Shown here: one piece after another, positions 1 through 8,164 of the stretch
Layout of the letters: each line of letters begins with the position of its first letter
How positions within the stretch are numbered: position 1 is the first letter of the stretch
Origin: JALZHR01 sp036389695
GTDB lineage: Bacteria > Acidobacteriota > Blastocatellia > Pyrinomonadales > Pyrinomonadaceae
DNA: 42,237 nucleotides
NCBI GenBank assembly: GCA_036389695.1
Contig: DASVWG010000325.1
Location: forward strand, 1-42,237
Direction of reading: 5' to 3'
The notes under the pieces: generated by a model
What the model was told of the DNA's origin: nothing
Seen by the model: the letters and a program-made list of their open reading frames with translations, nothing else
Database searches by the model: none
Made by a program: the position numbers and the translations under genes

Positions 1-21
1 CGCGAAAAAAACTAAAGGATT

Positions 22-477
22 GTGCCGGTCAGAGAAGTAACAATTGAAGAGTTGGATAAAGTTTCAGAAATTGACGAAGACGCTTTTCCGGAGATGTCGT
101 ATCCTCTTTTTGTCCTGCGCCAGTTTTTTGATATCTGCAAAGGTTATTTTCTGGTCGCAGCTGACGAAAACGGCGATTTGGATGGTTATACTCTCGGAAA
201 TTTAGACTTAAATTATAAAAAGGGCTGGGTGCTGTCTCTCGCCGTTCGAAAAAACCGGCGGAGCGGCGGCATCGGTTTTCAACTGACAAGCTCTTTAATT
301 GAAAAGTTGGAGAAAAAAGGCGCGCGGGAAATTTTTTTAACCGTTGCGCCGCAGAATAAAAGCGCAGCCGGGCTTTATAAAAAACTTGGATTTCAGGAAA
401 TTGGTATTGATTCGAATTACTACCGTGACGGTGAGGACAGAGTCTTGATGAAAAAAACTTCGTCCGGAACAAATTAA
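22..477 (+). CDS. GNAT-family N-acetyltransferase (RimI-like)
   Basis: This 151-aa protein has the two most readable marks of the GNAT fold. One is an acetyl-CoA pyrophosphate loop, RRSGGIG, in the middle of the protein after a beta strand (VLSLAVRK). The other is the C-terminal N-x-x-A-x-x-LY-x-x-x-GF pattern (NKSAAGLYKKLGF). Such enzymes transfer an acetyl group from acetyl-CoA to an amine; RimI-like members modify protein N termini, but the substrate cannot be read from this sequence. The start is a GTG preceded by AAAGGA with very short spacing, and the gene lies close to the window edge, so an upstream start is possible. It ends 11 bases before gcvH and may share its transcript. Family is clear; substrate unknown. 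Confidence 0.85.
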   Translation: MPVREVTIEELDKVSEIDEDAFPEMSYPLFVLRQFFDICKGYFLVAADENGDLDGYTLGNLDLNYKKGWVLSLAVRKNRRSGGIGFQLTSSLIEKLEKKGAREIFLTVAPQNKSAAGLYKKLGFQEIGIDSNYYRDGEDRVLMKKTSSGTN

Positions 478-488
478 AAATAAAAACT

Positions 489-878
489 ATGGCAAATATT
501 CCCGAAAATTTACGATACAGCAAAGACCACGAATGGGTTTCGGTTGACGGCGAGACGGCGACAATCGGAATTACGGATTACGCGCAGCACCAGCTCGGCG
601 ACGTCGTTTACGTCGAACTGCCGAAGGCGGGCGAGACCTTCACCGAGCACGAAGCTTTCGGCTCGGTCGAATCGGTCAAAGCCGTTTCCGAAATATTTAC
701 GCCCATCAGCGGCGAAGTCACCGAAGTCAACGACGGTTTGAACGACACGCCCGAAGTCGTCAATGCCGACCCGTATGACGGCGGCTGGATGGTCAGGCTG
801 AAAATGAGCAACGCCGGCGAAGTCGACGCGCTTTTGTCCGCCGCCGAATACGAAGAATATTTAAACGCGACTGCGTAA
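489..878 (+). CDS. gcvH: Glycine cleavage system H protein
   Basis: GcvH is the lipoylated shuttle of the glycine cleavage complex. It carries the aminomethyl group from the P protein to the T protein and is reoxidised by the L protein. The 129-aa length is normal. The N terminus (YSKDHEWVSVDG), the ITDYAQHQLGDVVYVELP strand region and the lipoyl hairpin ESVKAVSEI, with Lys64 as the lipoylation site, are all present. The C terminus (DPYDGGWMVRLK) is also typical. No good Shine-Dalgarno sequence precedes the ATG, and the same is true for gcvPA and gcvPB. It is followed by gcvPA after an AT-rich inverted repeat, so the two are probably cotranscribed. Confidence 0.97.
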   Translation: MANIPENLRYSKDHEWVSVDGETATIGITDYAQHQLGDVVYVELPKAGETFTEHEAFGSVESVKAVSEIFTPISGEVTEVNDGLNDTPEVVNADPYDGGWMVRLKMSNAGEVDALLSAAEYEEYLNATA

Positions 879-964
879 TTTTAGATTTTGGATTTTGGAT
901 TTTAGATTGGAAAGCCGTTAATGGCGGCGCGAAATTTGAGATACGAACAATCCAAAATCTAAAA
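879..964. repeat. AT-rich intergenic inverted repeat between gcvH and gcvPA
   Basis: Sixteen bases at 879-894 (TTTTAGATTTTGGATT) are the exact reverse complement of 949-964, with extra imperfect copies of the same word on both sides (GATTTTGGATTTTAGATT; CAAATCTAAAATC). The transcript could fold into a long weak hairpin between two genes of one pathway. It has no U-tract and does not look like a terminator. It may be a genome-wide simple intergenic repeat, since similar words also occur as low-complexity filler in other genomes. Confidence 0.6.
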
Positions 965-983
965 TCGCAAATCTAAAATCGAA

Positions 984-2330
984 ATGAGATACATCCCAAA
1001 TTCACCCGAAGAGCGCGAAGAGATGCTCGGCGTGGTCGGCTTAAATTCGGCGGAAGAGCTTTTTCGCTCGATTCCGAACGAAGTCAAGCTGAATCGCGCG
1101 CTGGACATCACCGAGCCGCTCGCCGAGCCGGAAGTCATCGGCGCGATGGAAAATCTGGCGGATAAAAACACGGCGGCGCGCAAAACTTCTTTTTTAGGCG
1201 CGGGCGTCTATTCGCATTTTTCGCCGACGATTGTCGACCATCTGATTCAGCGCTCGGAATTTTTCACCTCTTACACGCCGTATCAGCCGGAAGTTTCCCA
1301 AGGCACGCTGCAATATATTTTCGAGTTTCAGACGCTCGTCTGCCAGCTGACCGGAATGGACGTGGCAAACGCTTCGATGTACGACGGCTCGACCTCGATG
1401 GCGGAAGCTTTCCTGATGGCGCAGCGCGTCACGCGCCGCGATAAAGTCGTCATCGCCGAAACCGTCCACCCGGAATATCTGGCGGTGGCGAAAACTTACA
1501 CGCAGCACGGTCATCTAGCGATTGAAACGGTTCATTTCAATAAGGAAACCGGACGCATTTTAGCGGATGATTTAAACAAGCTCGACGATAAAACCGCCGC
1601 GCTCGTCATTCAATCGCCGAATTTTTTCGGCTGCATCGAAGATTTGCAAAGCTTGGCTGAAAAAGCGCACGCCGTCGGCGCGCTTTTGATTGTCGTCGTC
1701 ACGGAAGCGATTTCTTTCGGCTTGCTGAAAACGCCGGGCGCGTGCGGCGCGGATATCGTCGTCGCCGAAGGTCAGAGCTTCGGCATTCCGATGAGCTTCG
1801 GCGGACCGCACGTCGGGCTTTTCGCCTGCAAAGATAAATACGTGCGCCAGATGCCGGGCAGGCTCGCCGGCATCGCCTACGACAAAAACGGCAATCGCGG
1901 TTTCGTGCTGACCTTAGCGACGCGCGAACAGCACATTCGACGCGACAAAGCGACCTCGAACATCTGCACGAATCAAGGCTTGATTGCGCTCGCCGCGACG
2001 ATTTATATGGAAGCGATGGGCAAAAAAGGCTTGCAGGAAGTCGCCGTGCAGAACGCGCAGAAAGCCGCCTACGCGAAAAGGAAAATCGCGGAAATCGAAG
2101 GCTTTTCGCTTCCCTTTTCGTCGCCGACTTTCAACGAATTCATCGTCCGCGCGCCGAAAGCGGCGAATGAAATTCTAGAGAAGCTGCGCACCGGAAATAA
2201 TATTATCGGCGGCTTGGCGCTGTCGCGTTATTACGCGGAAAATCCGAACGATTTTCTCGTCTGCGTGACGGAAACGAACACGAAACAGCAGATTGATAAT
2301 CTGGTTGAAAGCTTAAGCAAAGTCGCTTAG
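984..2330 (+). CDS. gcvPA: Glycine dehydrogenase (decarboxylating) subunit 1
   Basis: This 448-aa protein is the N-terminal half of the split P protein, which decarboxylates glycine with pyridoxal phosphate. It has the family opening (YIPNSPEEREEML), SYTPYQPEVSQGTLQYIFEF, the MYDGSTSMAEA segment, GEGQ-type loop EGQSFGIPMSFGGP, and the diagnostic TREQHIRRDKATSNICTNQ. The PLP-binding lysine is absent, as expected, because it resides on the partner GcvPB. The segment VVVTEAISFGLLKTPG is slightly unusual but in register with the family. The two subunits form a heterotetramer and act with GcvH (upstream). GcvPB is encoded 1.8 kb downstream, after two unrelated genes, rather than adjacent as is common. 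Confidence 0.97.
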   Translation: MRYIPNSPEEREEMLGVVGLNSAEELFRSIPNEVKLNRALDITEPLAEPEVIGAMENLADKNTAARKTSFLGAGVYSHFSPTIVDHLIQRSEFFTSYTPYQPEVSQGTLQYIFEFQTLVCQLTGMDVANASMYDGSTSMAEAFLMAQRVTRRDKVVIAETVHPEYLAVAKTYTQHGHLAIETVHFNKETGRILADDLNKLDDKTAALVIQSPNFFGCIEDLQSLAEKAHAVGALLIVVVTEAISFGLLKTPGACGADIVVAEGQSFGIPMSFGGPHVGLFACKDKYVRQMPGRLAGIAYDKNGNRGFVLTLATREQHIRRDKATSNICTNQGLIALAATIYMEAMGKKGLQEVAVQNAQKAAYAKRKIAEIEGFSLPFSSPTFNEFIVRAPKAANEILEKLRTGNNIIGGLALSRYYAENPNDFLVCVTETNTKQQIDNLVESLSKVA

Positions 2331-2367
2331 AGATTTAACCTGATTTTACTTTTTAGCGGGAGCGAAA

Positions 2368-3699
2368 ATGACAATCGAAAAAGCGTTCGCTCAGGATTTC
2401 AGCCGGAGAAGATTTCTGTCTTCGGTCGGCAAAGGCTTCGGCGTGATGGCGATGTCGTCGGCGACGGTTGCCGCGCTGTTTGAAAATCTGCAAGCCGCCG
2501 CGGGGCGCGTCGCGCATCTTTCGCCCGAACAGGCGGCGACGGACGAAGATTTCTGGGCGGTAATTCAGCAGTCTTTTTCGGTCACGCGCGGAATAATTAA
2601 TTTGAATAACGGCGGCGTTTCGCCAAGCCCTCGAATAGTGACGGAAGCGTTCGTCCGCTACACGTGGCAGCAGGAAGACGCGACCGCTTACACGATGTGG
2701 CAGATTCTGGAACCGCAGTCGGAAACAATCCGCGCGGGCTTGGCGGAAATTTTCGGCTGCGACGCCGAAGAAATCGCCATTACGCGCAACGCTTCGGAAT
2801 CGCTGGAAATTCTTTTGATGGGCTTGGATTTAAAATCCGGCGACGAGATTCTGACGACGACGCAGGATTATGCGCGAATGTTGACGACCTTAAGACAGCG
2901 CGAACTGCGCGAAGGATTAAAATTAAATTTAATCAAAATTCCCATCGCGCCGAAAGACGCGAACGACATCGCGCAGGCTTTTGAAAGAGCCGTCACGCCG
3001 CGCACGAAATTGATTCTGGTTTCGCACCAAATCAATCTGACGGGGCAAATCAATCCGGTCAGACGTGTTTGCGAAATGGCGCGGGCGCGAGGCATCGAGA
3101 CAATCGTCGACGGAGCGCATTCGTTCGCTCAGTTCGATTTCAAACGCGACGATTTACAGTGCGATTATTTCGGCACGTCGCTTCACAAATGGCTTTACGC
3201 GCCGAAAGGCACGGGAATGCTTTACGTCCGGCGCGAAAAAATCCCGAAAGTCTGGGCGCTGATGGCTTCGGAAAAACGGCTGTCTTCCGACATTCGCAAA
3301 TTTGAAGAAATCGGCACGCATTCCGCCGCGATGCGCCTGGCAATCGGCGAAGCGGTTTTGTTTCATCACGCTCTGGGCGCGCGGCGGAAAGAAGCGCGTT
3401 TGAGATTTTTGGCGCGCTACTGGATGAACAATTTGAAAGCCGTTCCGAAAATCGGATTTAACACCTCGTTTGACGAAAGGCAATCCTGCGCCATCGCAAA
3501 TTTTAAAATCGAAGGCGTCAACCCGACCGAACTCGGCAATTATTTGATGGCGAAACACAAGATTTTTACGGTGCCGATTATTCACGATGAATTTACAGGC
3601 ATTCGCATTACGCCGAACGTTTACACGACGCTCTGGGAGCTGGACCGCTTTTGCGAGGTAATCGAAAAAATCGCGCGCAATGGTTTGCCGAAATTGTAG
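2368..3699 (+). CDS. Tat-exported aminotransferase class V-fold protein
   Basis: A 443-aa fold-type I PLP enzyme of the class V aminotransferase / isopenicillin-N-epimerase-like group. The N terminus carries a twin-arginine signal (SRRRFLSSVG) followed by a hydrophobic stretch, implying export in folded form. The catalytic domain shows INLNNGGVSPSP near the start, the cofactor region TRNASESLEILLMGL, IVDGAHSFAQF with the aspartate that contacts the pyridine nitrogen, and HKW with Lys274 as the expected Schiff-base lysine. A GGGAG-type Shine-Dalgarno (GGGAG, 5-6 bases before ATG) supports the start. It lies between the glycine dehydrogenase subunit genes and is followed 2 bases later by the thioesterase gene. 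The substrate is unknown; a role in amino acid or cysteine chemistry in the periplasm is only inference. Confidence 0.88.
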   Translation: MTIEKAFAQDFSRRRFLSSVGKGFGVMAMSSATVAALFENLQAAAGRVAHLSPEQAATDEDFWAVIQQSFSVTRGIINLNNGGVSPSPRIVTEAFVRYTWQQEDATAYTMWQILEPQSETIRAGLAEIFGCDAEEIAITRNASESLEILLMGLDLKSGDEILTTTQDYARMLTTLRQRELREGLKLNLIKIPIAPKDANDIAQAFERAVTPRTKLILVSHQINLTGQINPVRRVCEMARARGIETIVDGAHSFAQFDFKRDDLQCDYFGTSLHKWLYAPKGTGMLYVRREKIPKVWALMASEKRLSSDIRKFEEIGTHSAAMRLAIGEAVLFHHALGARRKEARLRFLARYWMNNLKAVPKIGFNTSFDERQSCAIANFKIEGVNPTELGNYLMAKHKIFTVPIIHDEFTGIRITPNVYTTLWELDRFCEVIEKIARNGLPKL

Positions 3700-3701
3700 A
3701 A

Positions 3702-4157
3702 ATGGGAAATATCTTTGAAAAAACATTTCACGTCGGCTGGGGAAACGTCGATTTTAACGGGCATCTGGGAAACACTTCGTATCTGGATTTGGCGGTCGAC
3801 GTGCGAATGTTTTATTTTGCCGAAAACGGTTTTCCGGTAAAGGAATTTCAGCGGCTCGGTTTTGGTCCGGTCGTTTTGAAAGACGAAATCGAGTATTACA
3901 AGGAATTGTATATGCTCGATAAAGTCAGGATTACATTTCAGGGCGCCGGGCTTAGCGAAGACGCTTCGCGCTTTAAAATCCGCAACGAATTTTTTCGCGA
4001 AGACGGTAAGATGTCCGCGCGCCTGACGACGACCGGCGGCTGGATTGATTTTCAAAAGCGAAAGCTCATCGTGCCGCCGCCGGGATTGGCTGACGTGATG
4101 AGAAAATTGAGCCGGACGGAAGATTTTGAAGTTTTTGAATCGAGTATTAAAAGCTAA
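3702..4157 (+). CDS. Hotdog-fold acyl-CoA thioesterase (4HBT-like)
   Basis: A 151-aa protein of the 4-hydroxybenzoyl-CoA thioesterase hotdog superfamily. The N-terminal pattern FHVGWGNVDFNGHLGNTSYL matches the family D-x-x-GH-x-x-N-x-x-YL active-site region, followed by a long helix (VDVRMFYFAENG) and antiparallel strands. I chose the ATG at 3702, two bases after the stop of the preceding gene, instead of an upstream in-frame ATG at 3651 that would overlap the aminotransferase and adds residues outside the fold. Tight spacing on both sides (2 bases before, 3 bases after) implies cotranscription with the aminotransferase and gcvPB. Substrate unknown. Confidence 0.85.
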   Translation: MGNIFEKTFHVGWGNVDFNGHLGNTSYLDLAVDVRMFYFAENGFPVKEFQRLGFGPVVLKDEIEYYKELYMLDKVRITFQGAGLSEDASRFKIRNEFFREDGKMSARLTTTGGWIDFQKRKLIVPPPGLADVMRKLSRTEDFEVFESSIKS

Positions 4158-4160
4158 TTT

Positions 4161-5684
4161 ATGAGCATTAAAAAAGTTACACAGCATCCGACACAAAACG
4201 AATCGTTGATTTTCGAGCGCTCGCAGGGCGGGCGCGTCGGCTATCGTCTGCCGAAACTGGACGTCGAAGAAACGAATCTGGACGAGATTCTGCCCGCCGA
4301 GCTGCGCCGCGAAGACGACCTCGAAGGCGTGCCGGAAGTTTCGGAAGTCGACGTGATTCGGCATTTTACGCGCATCTCGACGTGGAATTACTCGATTGAT
4401 TTGGGAATGTATCCGCTCGGTTCGTGCACGATGAAATACAATTCGCGTTTGAACGAAAAAGTCGCGCGCATCAATGGGTTTGCGAATCTGCACCCGCTCG
4501 CGCCGGAAGCCGAATCGCAGGGCGCGCTCGAATTGATTTATAAATTGCAGGAAGATTTGGCGGAAATCACCGGACTTCCGGGCGTATCTTTGCAGCCTGC
4601 CGCCGGAGCGCACGGCGAAATGACGGGCGTGATGCTGATTCGCGCTTTTCTGGACAAACGCGACGGCGAAGAATCTCGAAATCGACGCGTGATGCTCATT
4701 CCCGATTCCGCGCACGGCACGAATCCCGCGTCAGCCGCGCTCGCCGGATTTACGGTCAAAACCGTGAAATCGACGGGTGAAGGCTTGACCGATTTGGAAC
4801 ATCTCCGCCAGCTTTGCGGCGAAGGCGGCGTTGCGGGTTTGATGCTGACGAATCCGAACACGGTCGGAATTTTTGAGACGAATATTCGCGAAGTCTGCGA
4901 CATTATTCACGAAGCGGGCGGCTTGGTTTATATGGACGGCGCGAATATGAACGCCCTTGTCGGCGTCGCGCGCCCGGGCGACATGGGCGTGGACGTGATT
5001 CACTTAAATTTACATAAAACTTTTTCGACGCCGCACGGCGGCGGCGGTCCCGGCTGCGGACCTTGCTGCTGCACGGCGGAACTGGAACCGTTTCTGCCGA
5101 CGCCGCGCATCGTGAAAGACGGCGAAAATTACCGGCTGGATTTCAATCGCCCCGAATCAATCGGGCGCGTCAAGGCGTTTTACGGCAACTTCGGAATGAT
5201 GATTCGCGCGCTTTCCTATATCTACACGCACGGCGCGAGCGGTTTGAAAGAAGCGACCGAAACCGCCGTGCTGAACGCGCGTTATCTTTCGCATTTTTTG
5301 CAGGAAGATTACGAAAAGCCTTTCGCGGGCGACCCGATGCACGAAGTTATTTTTTCGCATAAGAAACAATCGCGCAAAGGCGTCCACACGCTGGACATCG
5401 CCAAGCGTCTGATTGATTACGGCTTTCACCCGATGACGATTTATTTTCCTTTAATCGTCGAGGGCGCGATGCTGATTGAGCCGACCGAATCCGTCGGCAG
5501 ACAGGATTTGGACGCGTTTATCGAAGCGATGAAAGATATAAATCAAGAAGCGCAGGAAAATCCGCAGCTCGTCATCGACGCGCCGCACACAACGCGCATC
5601 GGACGTCTGGATGAAGCGACGGCGGCGCGAAAACCTGTTCTGCGCTGGAAGCCGGATATGGAAGCAACCGCCAAAACGGCTTAA
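4161..5684 (+). CDS. gcvPB: Glycine dehydrogenase (decarboxylating) subunit 2
   Basis: This 507-aa protein is the PLP-bearing half of the split glycine dehydrogenase. It has the family landmarks LGSCTMKYNSRLNE, QPAAGAHGEMTGVML, DSAHGTNPASAALAGF, YMDGANMNALVG, and LNLHKTFSTPHGGGGPG, in which Lys286 is the Schiff-base lysine. With GcvPA it decarboxylates glycine and loads the aminomethyl group onto GcvH in the cytoplasm. The gene starts 3 bases after the thioesterase stop. A 20-base perfect hairpin follows 28 bases after its stop and may protect or end the transcript. Length is typical to slightly long, with a short C-terminal extension of low-complexity residues. Confidence 0.97.
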   Translation: MSIKKVTQHPTQNESLIFERSQGGRVGYRLPKLDVEETNLDEILPAELRREDDLEGVPEVSEVDVIRHFTRISTWNYSIDLGMYPLGSCTMKYNSRLNEKVARINGFANLHPLAPEAESQGALELIYKLQEDLAEITGLPGVSLQPAAGAHGEMTGVMLIRAFLDKRDGEESRNRRVMLIPDSAHGTNPASAALAGFTVKTVKSTGEGLTDLEHLRQLCGEGGVAGLMLTNPNTVGIFETNIREVCDIIHEAGGLVYMDGANMNALVGVARPGDMGVDVIHLNLHKTFSTPHGGGGPGCGPCCCTAELEPFLPTPRIVKDGENYRLDFNRPESIGRVKAFYGNFGMMIRALSYIYTHGASGLKEATETAVLNARYLSHFLQEDYEKPFAGDPMHEVIFSHKKQSRKGVHTLDIAKRLIDYGFHPMTIYFPLIVEGAMLIEPTESVGRQDLDAFIEAMKDINQEAQENPQLVIDAPHTTRIGRLDEATAARKPVLRWKPDMEATAKTA

Positions 5685-5712
5685 ATTTTTACGCTTCCCT
5701 GCAAAGAATTCA

Positions 5713-5767
5713 CGACGGCAAAGAAACACGAAAGCAAACGAAATGTCTTCGTGTTTCTTTGCCGTCG
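5713..5767. repeat. Perfect 20-bp stem-loop after gcvPB
   Basis: Positions 5713-5732 (CGACGGCAAAGAAACACGAA) are the exact reverse complement of 5748-5767, with a 15-base loop. It lies just downstream of the last gene of the gcv run and before the TIR gene. No T-run follows on the plus strand, so it is a transcript-end or mRNA-stability hairpin or a dispersed palindromic repeat rather than a classic terminator. Confidence 0.7.
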
Positions 5768-5908
5768 CTCGATTTAACTTATTCCTCAAACCAATTTTTA
5801 TTGACTTCTGTTAAAACAAGACCGTAGAATGTTAGCCAATTTAAAGACGCTAATAATTTTGTCGCTCAACACGGCGCAGAAAATTCATTTCTCGGAGCAG
5901 AAGCACAA

Positions 5909-6796
5909 ATGGCAATCATTTTCATCAATTATCGTCGCAGTGACAGCAGCGGTTGGACCAGAGGCTTACACGAACGTCTCGCCGACGGCTTTGGGGCTCA
6001 TTCGATTTTTTACGACGTCGACGACATCACAATCGGCGAAAACTTTGTTGCGTCCGTCATCCAAAATCTCAGCAATTGCCGCATTATGCTGACAGTAATC
6101 GGTCCGAACTGGCTGAATGCGACTAACGCCGACGGCACTCGCCGGCTCGACCATCCGGACGACCATGTGCGCCGCGAGATAGAAATGGCAATGCAGAGAA
6201 ATTTAATGATTATCCCGGTTCTGGTCGGCGGAGCCGCGATGCCAAGCCCGCGCCAGCTTCCGCCTTCGATTGCCGCTCTTTCCACCCGCAATGCGCTCAG
6301 CGTTTCTGATTCGCGTTTTTCCGACGATATGGAAAGACTCATTCGCGTAATTCAAAGCGTCTGCGGCACCGCACCGAGACCGCAGCAGCAGCAATTTACC
6401 GCTCCGCCCAGGAAAAAAGGCTTTTCAGGTAAGTCTTTTATTCTTGGCAGCGCCGTCGCTCTCATTATCGGCATTTTGGGTGTTATCTTCATTATCGCAT
6501 TCTTCGTCTCTCTGGCAGGTGAAAATGGAAATCAAAATTCCGGGGAAAGTAACTCTGTATCGGCGCAAGTATATTGTGACGCGTTTAATGAGGGAGTGAA
6601 CACGCAGATGATGTACGGCATGGTCAACCCGCCGCCGTGCGTCCCGCCCGAAGATTTGTCGGTTTACAACAATCAACAAATCATATGCGGCGGCTTGGTC
6701 AACGGGAGGGTCGAAACGGCTCGGCTTCAGGGCGACTCGCCTACACAAGTGCAAATCAACAATTTAAGACAGGCATGTTTAGCTAAAAGCAAGTAA
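5909..6796 (+). CDS. Membrane-anchored TIR-domain protein
   Basis: A 295-aa protein with a bacterial TIR domain (about residues 1-151): IFINYRRSDSSGW at the start, the FYDVDDITIGENFVASV region, LTVIGPNWLN, and DDHVRREIEMAM with Glu90 at the position of the conserved acidic residue in this family, then IIPVLVGGAAMP. Many TIR domains cleave NAD+ or mediate protein contacts; which applies here is not decided by sequence alone. A proline/glutamine-rich linker leads to one transmembrane helix (about 177-203). A C-terminal region of about 90 residues with four cysteines would be outside the cytoplasm if TIR is inside. No NLR, Thoeris or other defence partner lies nearby. Only a weak ribosome site precedes the ATG. 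Confidence 0.85.
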   Translation: MAIIFINYRRSDSSGWTRGLHERLADGFGAHSIFYDVDDITIGENFVASVIQNLSNCRIMLTVIGPNWLNATNADGTRRLDHPDDHVRREIEMAMQRNLMIIPVLVGGAAMPSPRQLPPSIAALSTRNALSVSDSRFSDDMERLIRVIQSVCGTAPRPQQQQFTAPPRKKGFSGKSFILGSAVALIIGILGVIFIIAFFVSLAGENGNQNSGESNSVSAQVYCDAFNEGVNTQMMYGMVNPPPCVPPEDLSVYNNQQIICGGLVNGRVETARLQGDSPTQVQINNLRQACLAKSK

Positions 6797-6857
6797 ACCT
6801 GCGAGACGAGCTTTTTCTTCAGACAGCCTGAATTCAAGCGCGGCGGGCTTTAATCGG

Positions 6858-7325
6858 CTAATTTCCGAATCCGCCGATTTGTTTGAATTTCCGCCGGAAA
6901 TTTTCATCGTGTCCCGACATCAGGCGCTGACGGCACAGCCACGCGTGAGTCATCTCGTGTTTTAAGAGATTGACAAGCTGTTTGCGGTTGGCTTTTTGAT
7001 AAAAGATTTTTTTAACAAAGATAGTCGGACGCTCATGACCGTAGCAATGCGTGTATGCCGCGCCGGTTTCCGTATTGGTGCCTGTTTTGAGCATCGGCTC
7101 GTCCTTCAGATAGACGGGAACCGGCGGCATCGCGTCGAATAAAGACAATAAAGCGTCGCTCTCAGCCTGAAGATTATTATCGCGTTCAAATTCCTCGACC
7201 GAAACCGGCGCTTCGACGCTGAACGGCGCGAGCAGCGGCGACGGATTCGACAATATAAACAGCAACGGCAGCGCCCTTAAAGCAATGCCGGTAAAATGTA
7301 TTATTGTAGAAATCGGTTTGAACAT
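6858..7325 (-). CDS. SprT-like zinc metallopeptidase, membrane-targeted
   Basis: This 155-aa protein ends in a SprT-type zinc motif: KHEMTHAWL (His123, Glu124, His127) followed by SGHDENFRRKFKQIGG, where His139 is the likely third ligand. That arrangement is characteristic of SprT-like proteases, which hydrolyse protein substrates. Unlike cytoplasmic SprT, this one begins with a hydrophobic segment (about residues 8-35) that could be a signal peptide or membrane anchor. The ATG has no strong ribosome site. It stands alone on the minus strand between the TIR gene and the DUF305 gene. Substrate unknown; the family call rests on the short motif plus spacing. Confidence 0.75.
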   Translation of the reverse strand: MFKPISTIIHFTGIALRALPLLFILSNPSPLLAPFSVEAPVSVEEFERDNNLQAESDALLSLFDAMPPVPVYLKDEPMLKTGTNTETGAAYTHCYGHERPTIFVKKIFYQKANRKQLVNLLKHEMTHAWLCRQRLMSGHDENFRRKFKQIGGFGN

Positions 7326-7407
7326 TTTCGGGACAAAATAACTATAGCACCGGCGCCGCTCCTGCGGGGTAGCGCCGGTCTCTGATTTGTGGTAATTTGA
7401 TGGCTAA

Positions 7408-8154
7408 ATGGTTCATCACTCAACGCCGATGCAGTCGTTTCCTTTCATCAGTGCCCGGCTTAAGCTGCGGTTAGTGAAAAGCGTCGGAACGGCGCGAAGC
7501 GGGCTTATAGCCGCCGCCGCTCTAATATGTTTTTTCGCGCTGCCGGTCTGCGCGCAGCAGGTTGATTCCAGGACGCCGCCCGTCGTGGTGCAGCCGGGCG
7601 CGCCGGGTCAGCCGACCAGAATACTGCCGCCGTCAACGAGGGCGACGCTGCCGCCGCGCTCGCCGAAAGACGTGGAGTTTATGCAGGGGATGATTATGCA
7701 CCACGCGCAGGCGGTCGAGATGACGGCGCTCATCGAGTCGCGGACGCAGAACAAGGAGCTCCGCCTGCTCGGAGCGCGCATCAGCCAATCGCAATCAGAC
7801 GAAATGAAGTTTATGAAACGCTGGCTCCAAGTCCGGGGCGAGCCGATTTCGGCGCCGATGCCGGAAATGGAGGGCATGGATATGTCGAGCCATCAGCATC
7901 ACATGCTCATGCCCGGAATGCTGACCGCAAAGCAGATGGACGCCTTAAGAAAAGCAAAGGGCGCGGAGTTCGATCAACTGTTTTTGAACGGGATGATTCA
8001 GCACCACAAAGGCGCACTGGTGATGGTCAAGGAATTGTTTGAAACAACCGGCGCGGGGCAGGATGCCGAGCTGTTCAATTTCGCCACGGATGTCGACAGC
8101 GGTCAACGCGCCGAGATTAAGATTATGCAGACTATGCTGGGTGAAAACCCGTAG
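7408..8154 (+). CDS. Secreted DUF305 protein
   Basis: A 248-aa protein with two copies of the DUF305 signature: FMQGMIMHHAQAVEM early and FLNGMIQHHKGALVM late. Histidine and methionine residues are arranged as in this family, with a Met/His-rich insert between them (MEGMDMSSHQHHMLMPGM). DUF305 proteins are exported four-helix proteins often found with copper or silver handling genes; metal binding is plausible here but not demonstrated. A hydrophobic signal segment ending near ALPVCAQQ lies after a basic stretch. An in-frame ATG at 7429 is an alternative start. The LVIVD-repeat gene follows 10 bases after the stop, so the two form a likely operon. Confidence 0.85.
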   Translation: MVHHSTPMQSFPFISARLKLRLVKSVGTARSGLIAAAALICFFALPVCAQQVDSRTPPVVVQPGAPGQPTRILPPSTRATLPPRSPKDVEFMQGMIMHHAQAVEMTALIESRTQNKELRLLGARISQSQSDEMKFMKRWLQVRGEPISAPMPEMEGMDMSSHQHHMLMPGMLTAKQMDALRKAKGAEFDQLFLNGMIQHHKGALVMVKELFETTGAGQDAELFNFATDVDSGQRAEIKIMQTMLGENP

Positions 8155-8164
8155 AGGAGAAACG

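Noticed and set aside
3621..4715. 364-codon minus-strand reading frame
   Set aside because: It is antisense to the aminotransferase end, thioesterase and gcvPB start, which all show strong family motifs on the plus strand.
5909..6796. Thoeris or other known defence island around the TIR gene
   Set aside because: No ThsA, NLR, nuclease or other defence effector lies next to it; neighbours are metabolic or secreted-protein genes.
8039..8164. Upstream start for the LVIVD protein
   Set aside because: It would overlap the DUF305 gene and add arginine-rich residues before the signal peptide; the ATG at 8165 has a strong ribosome site.
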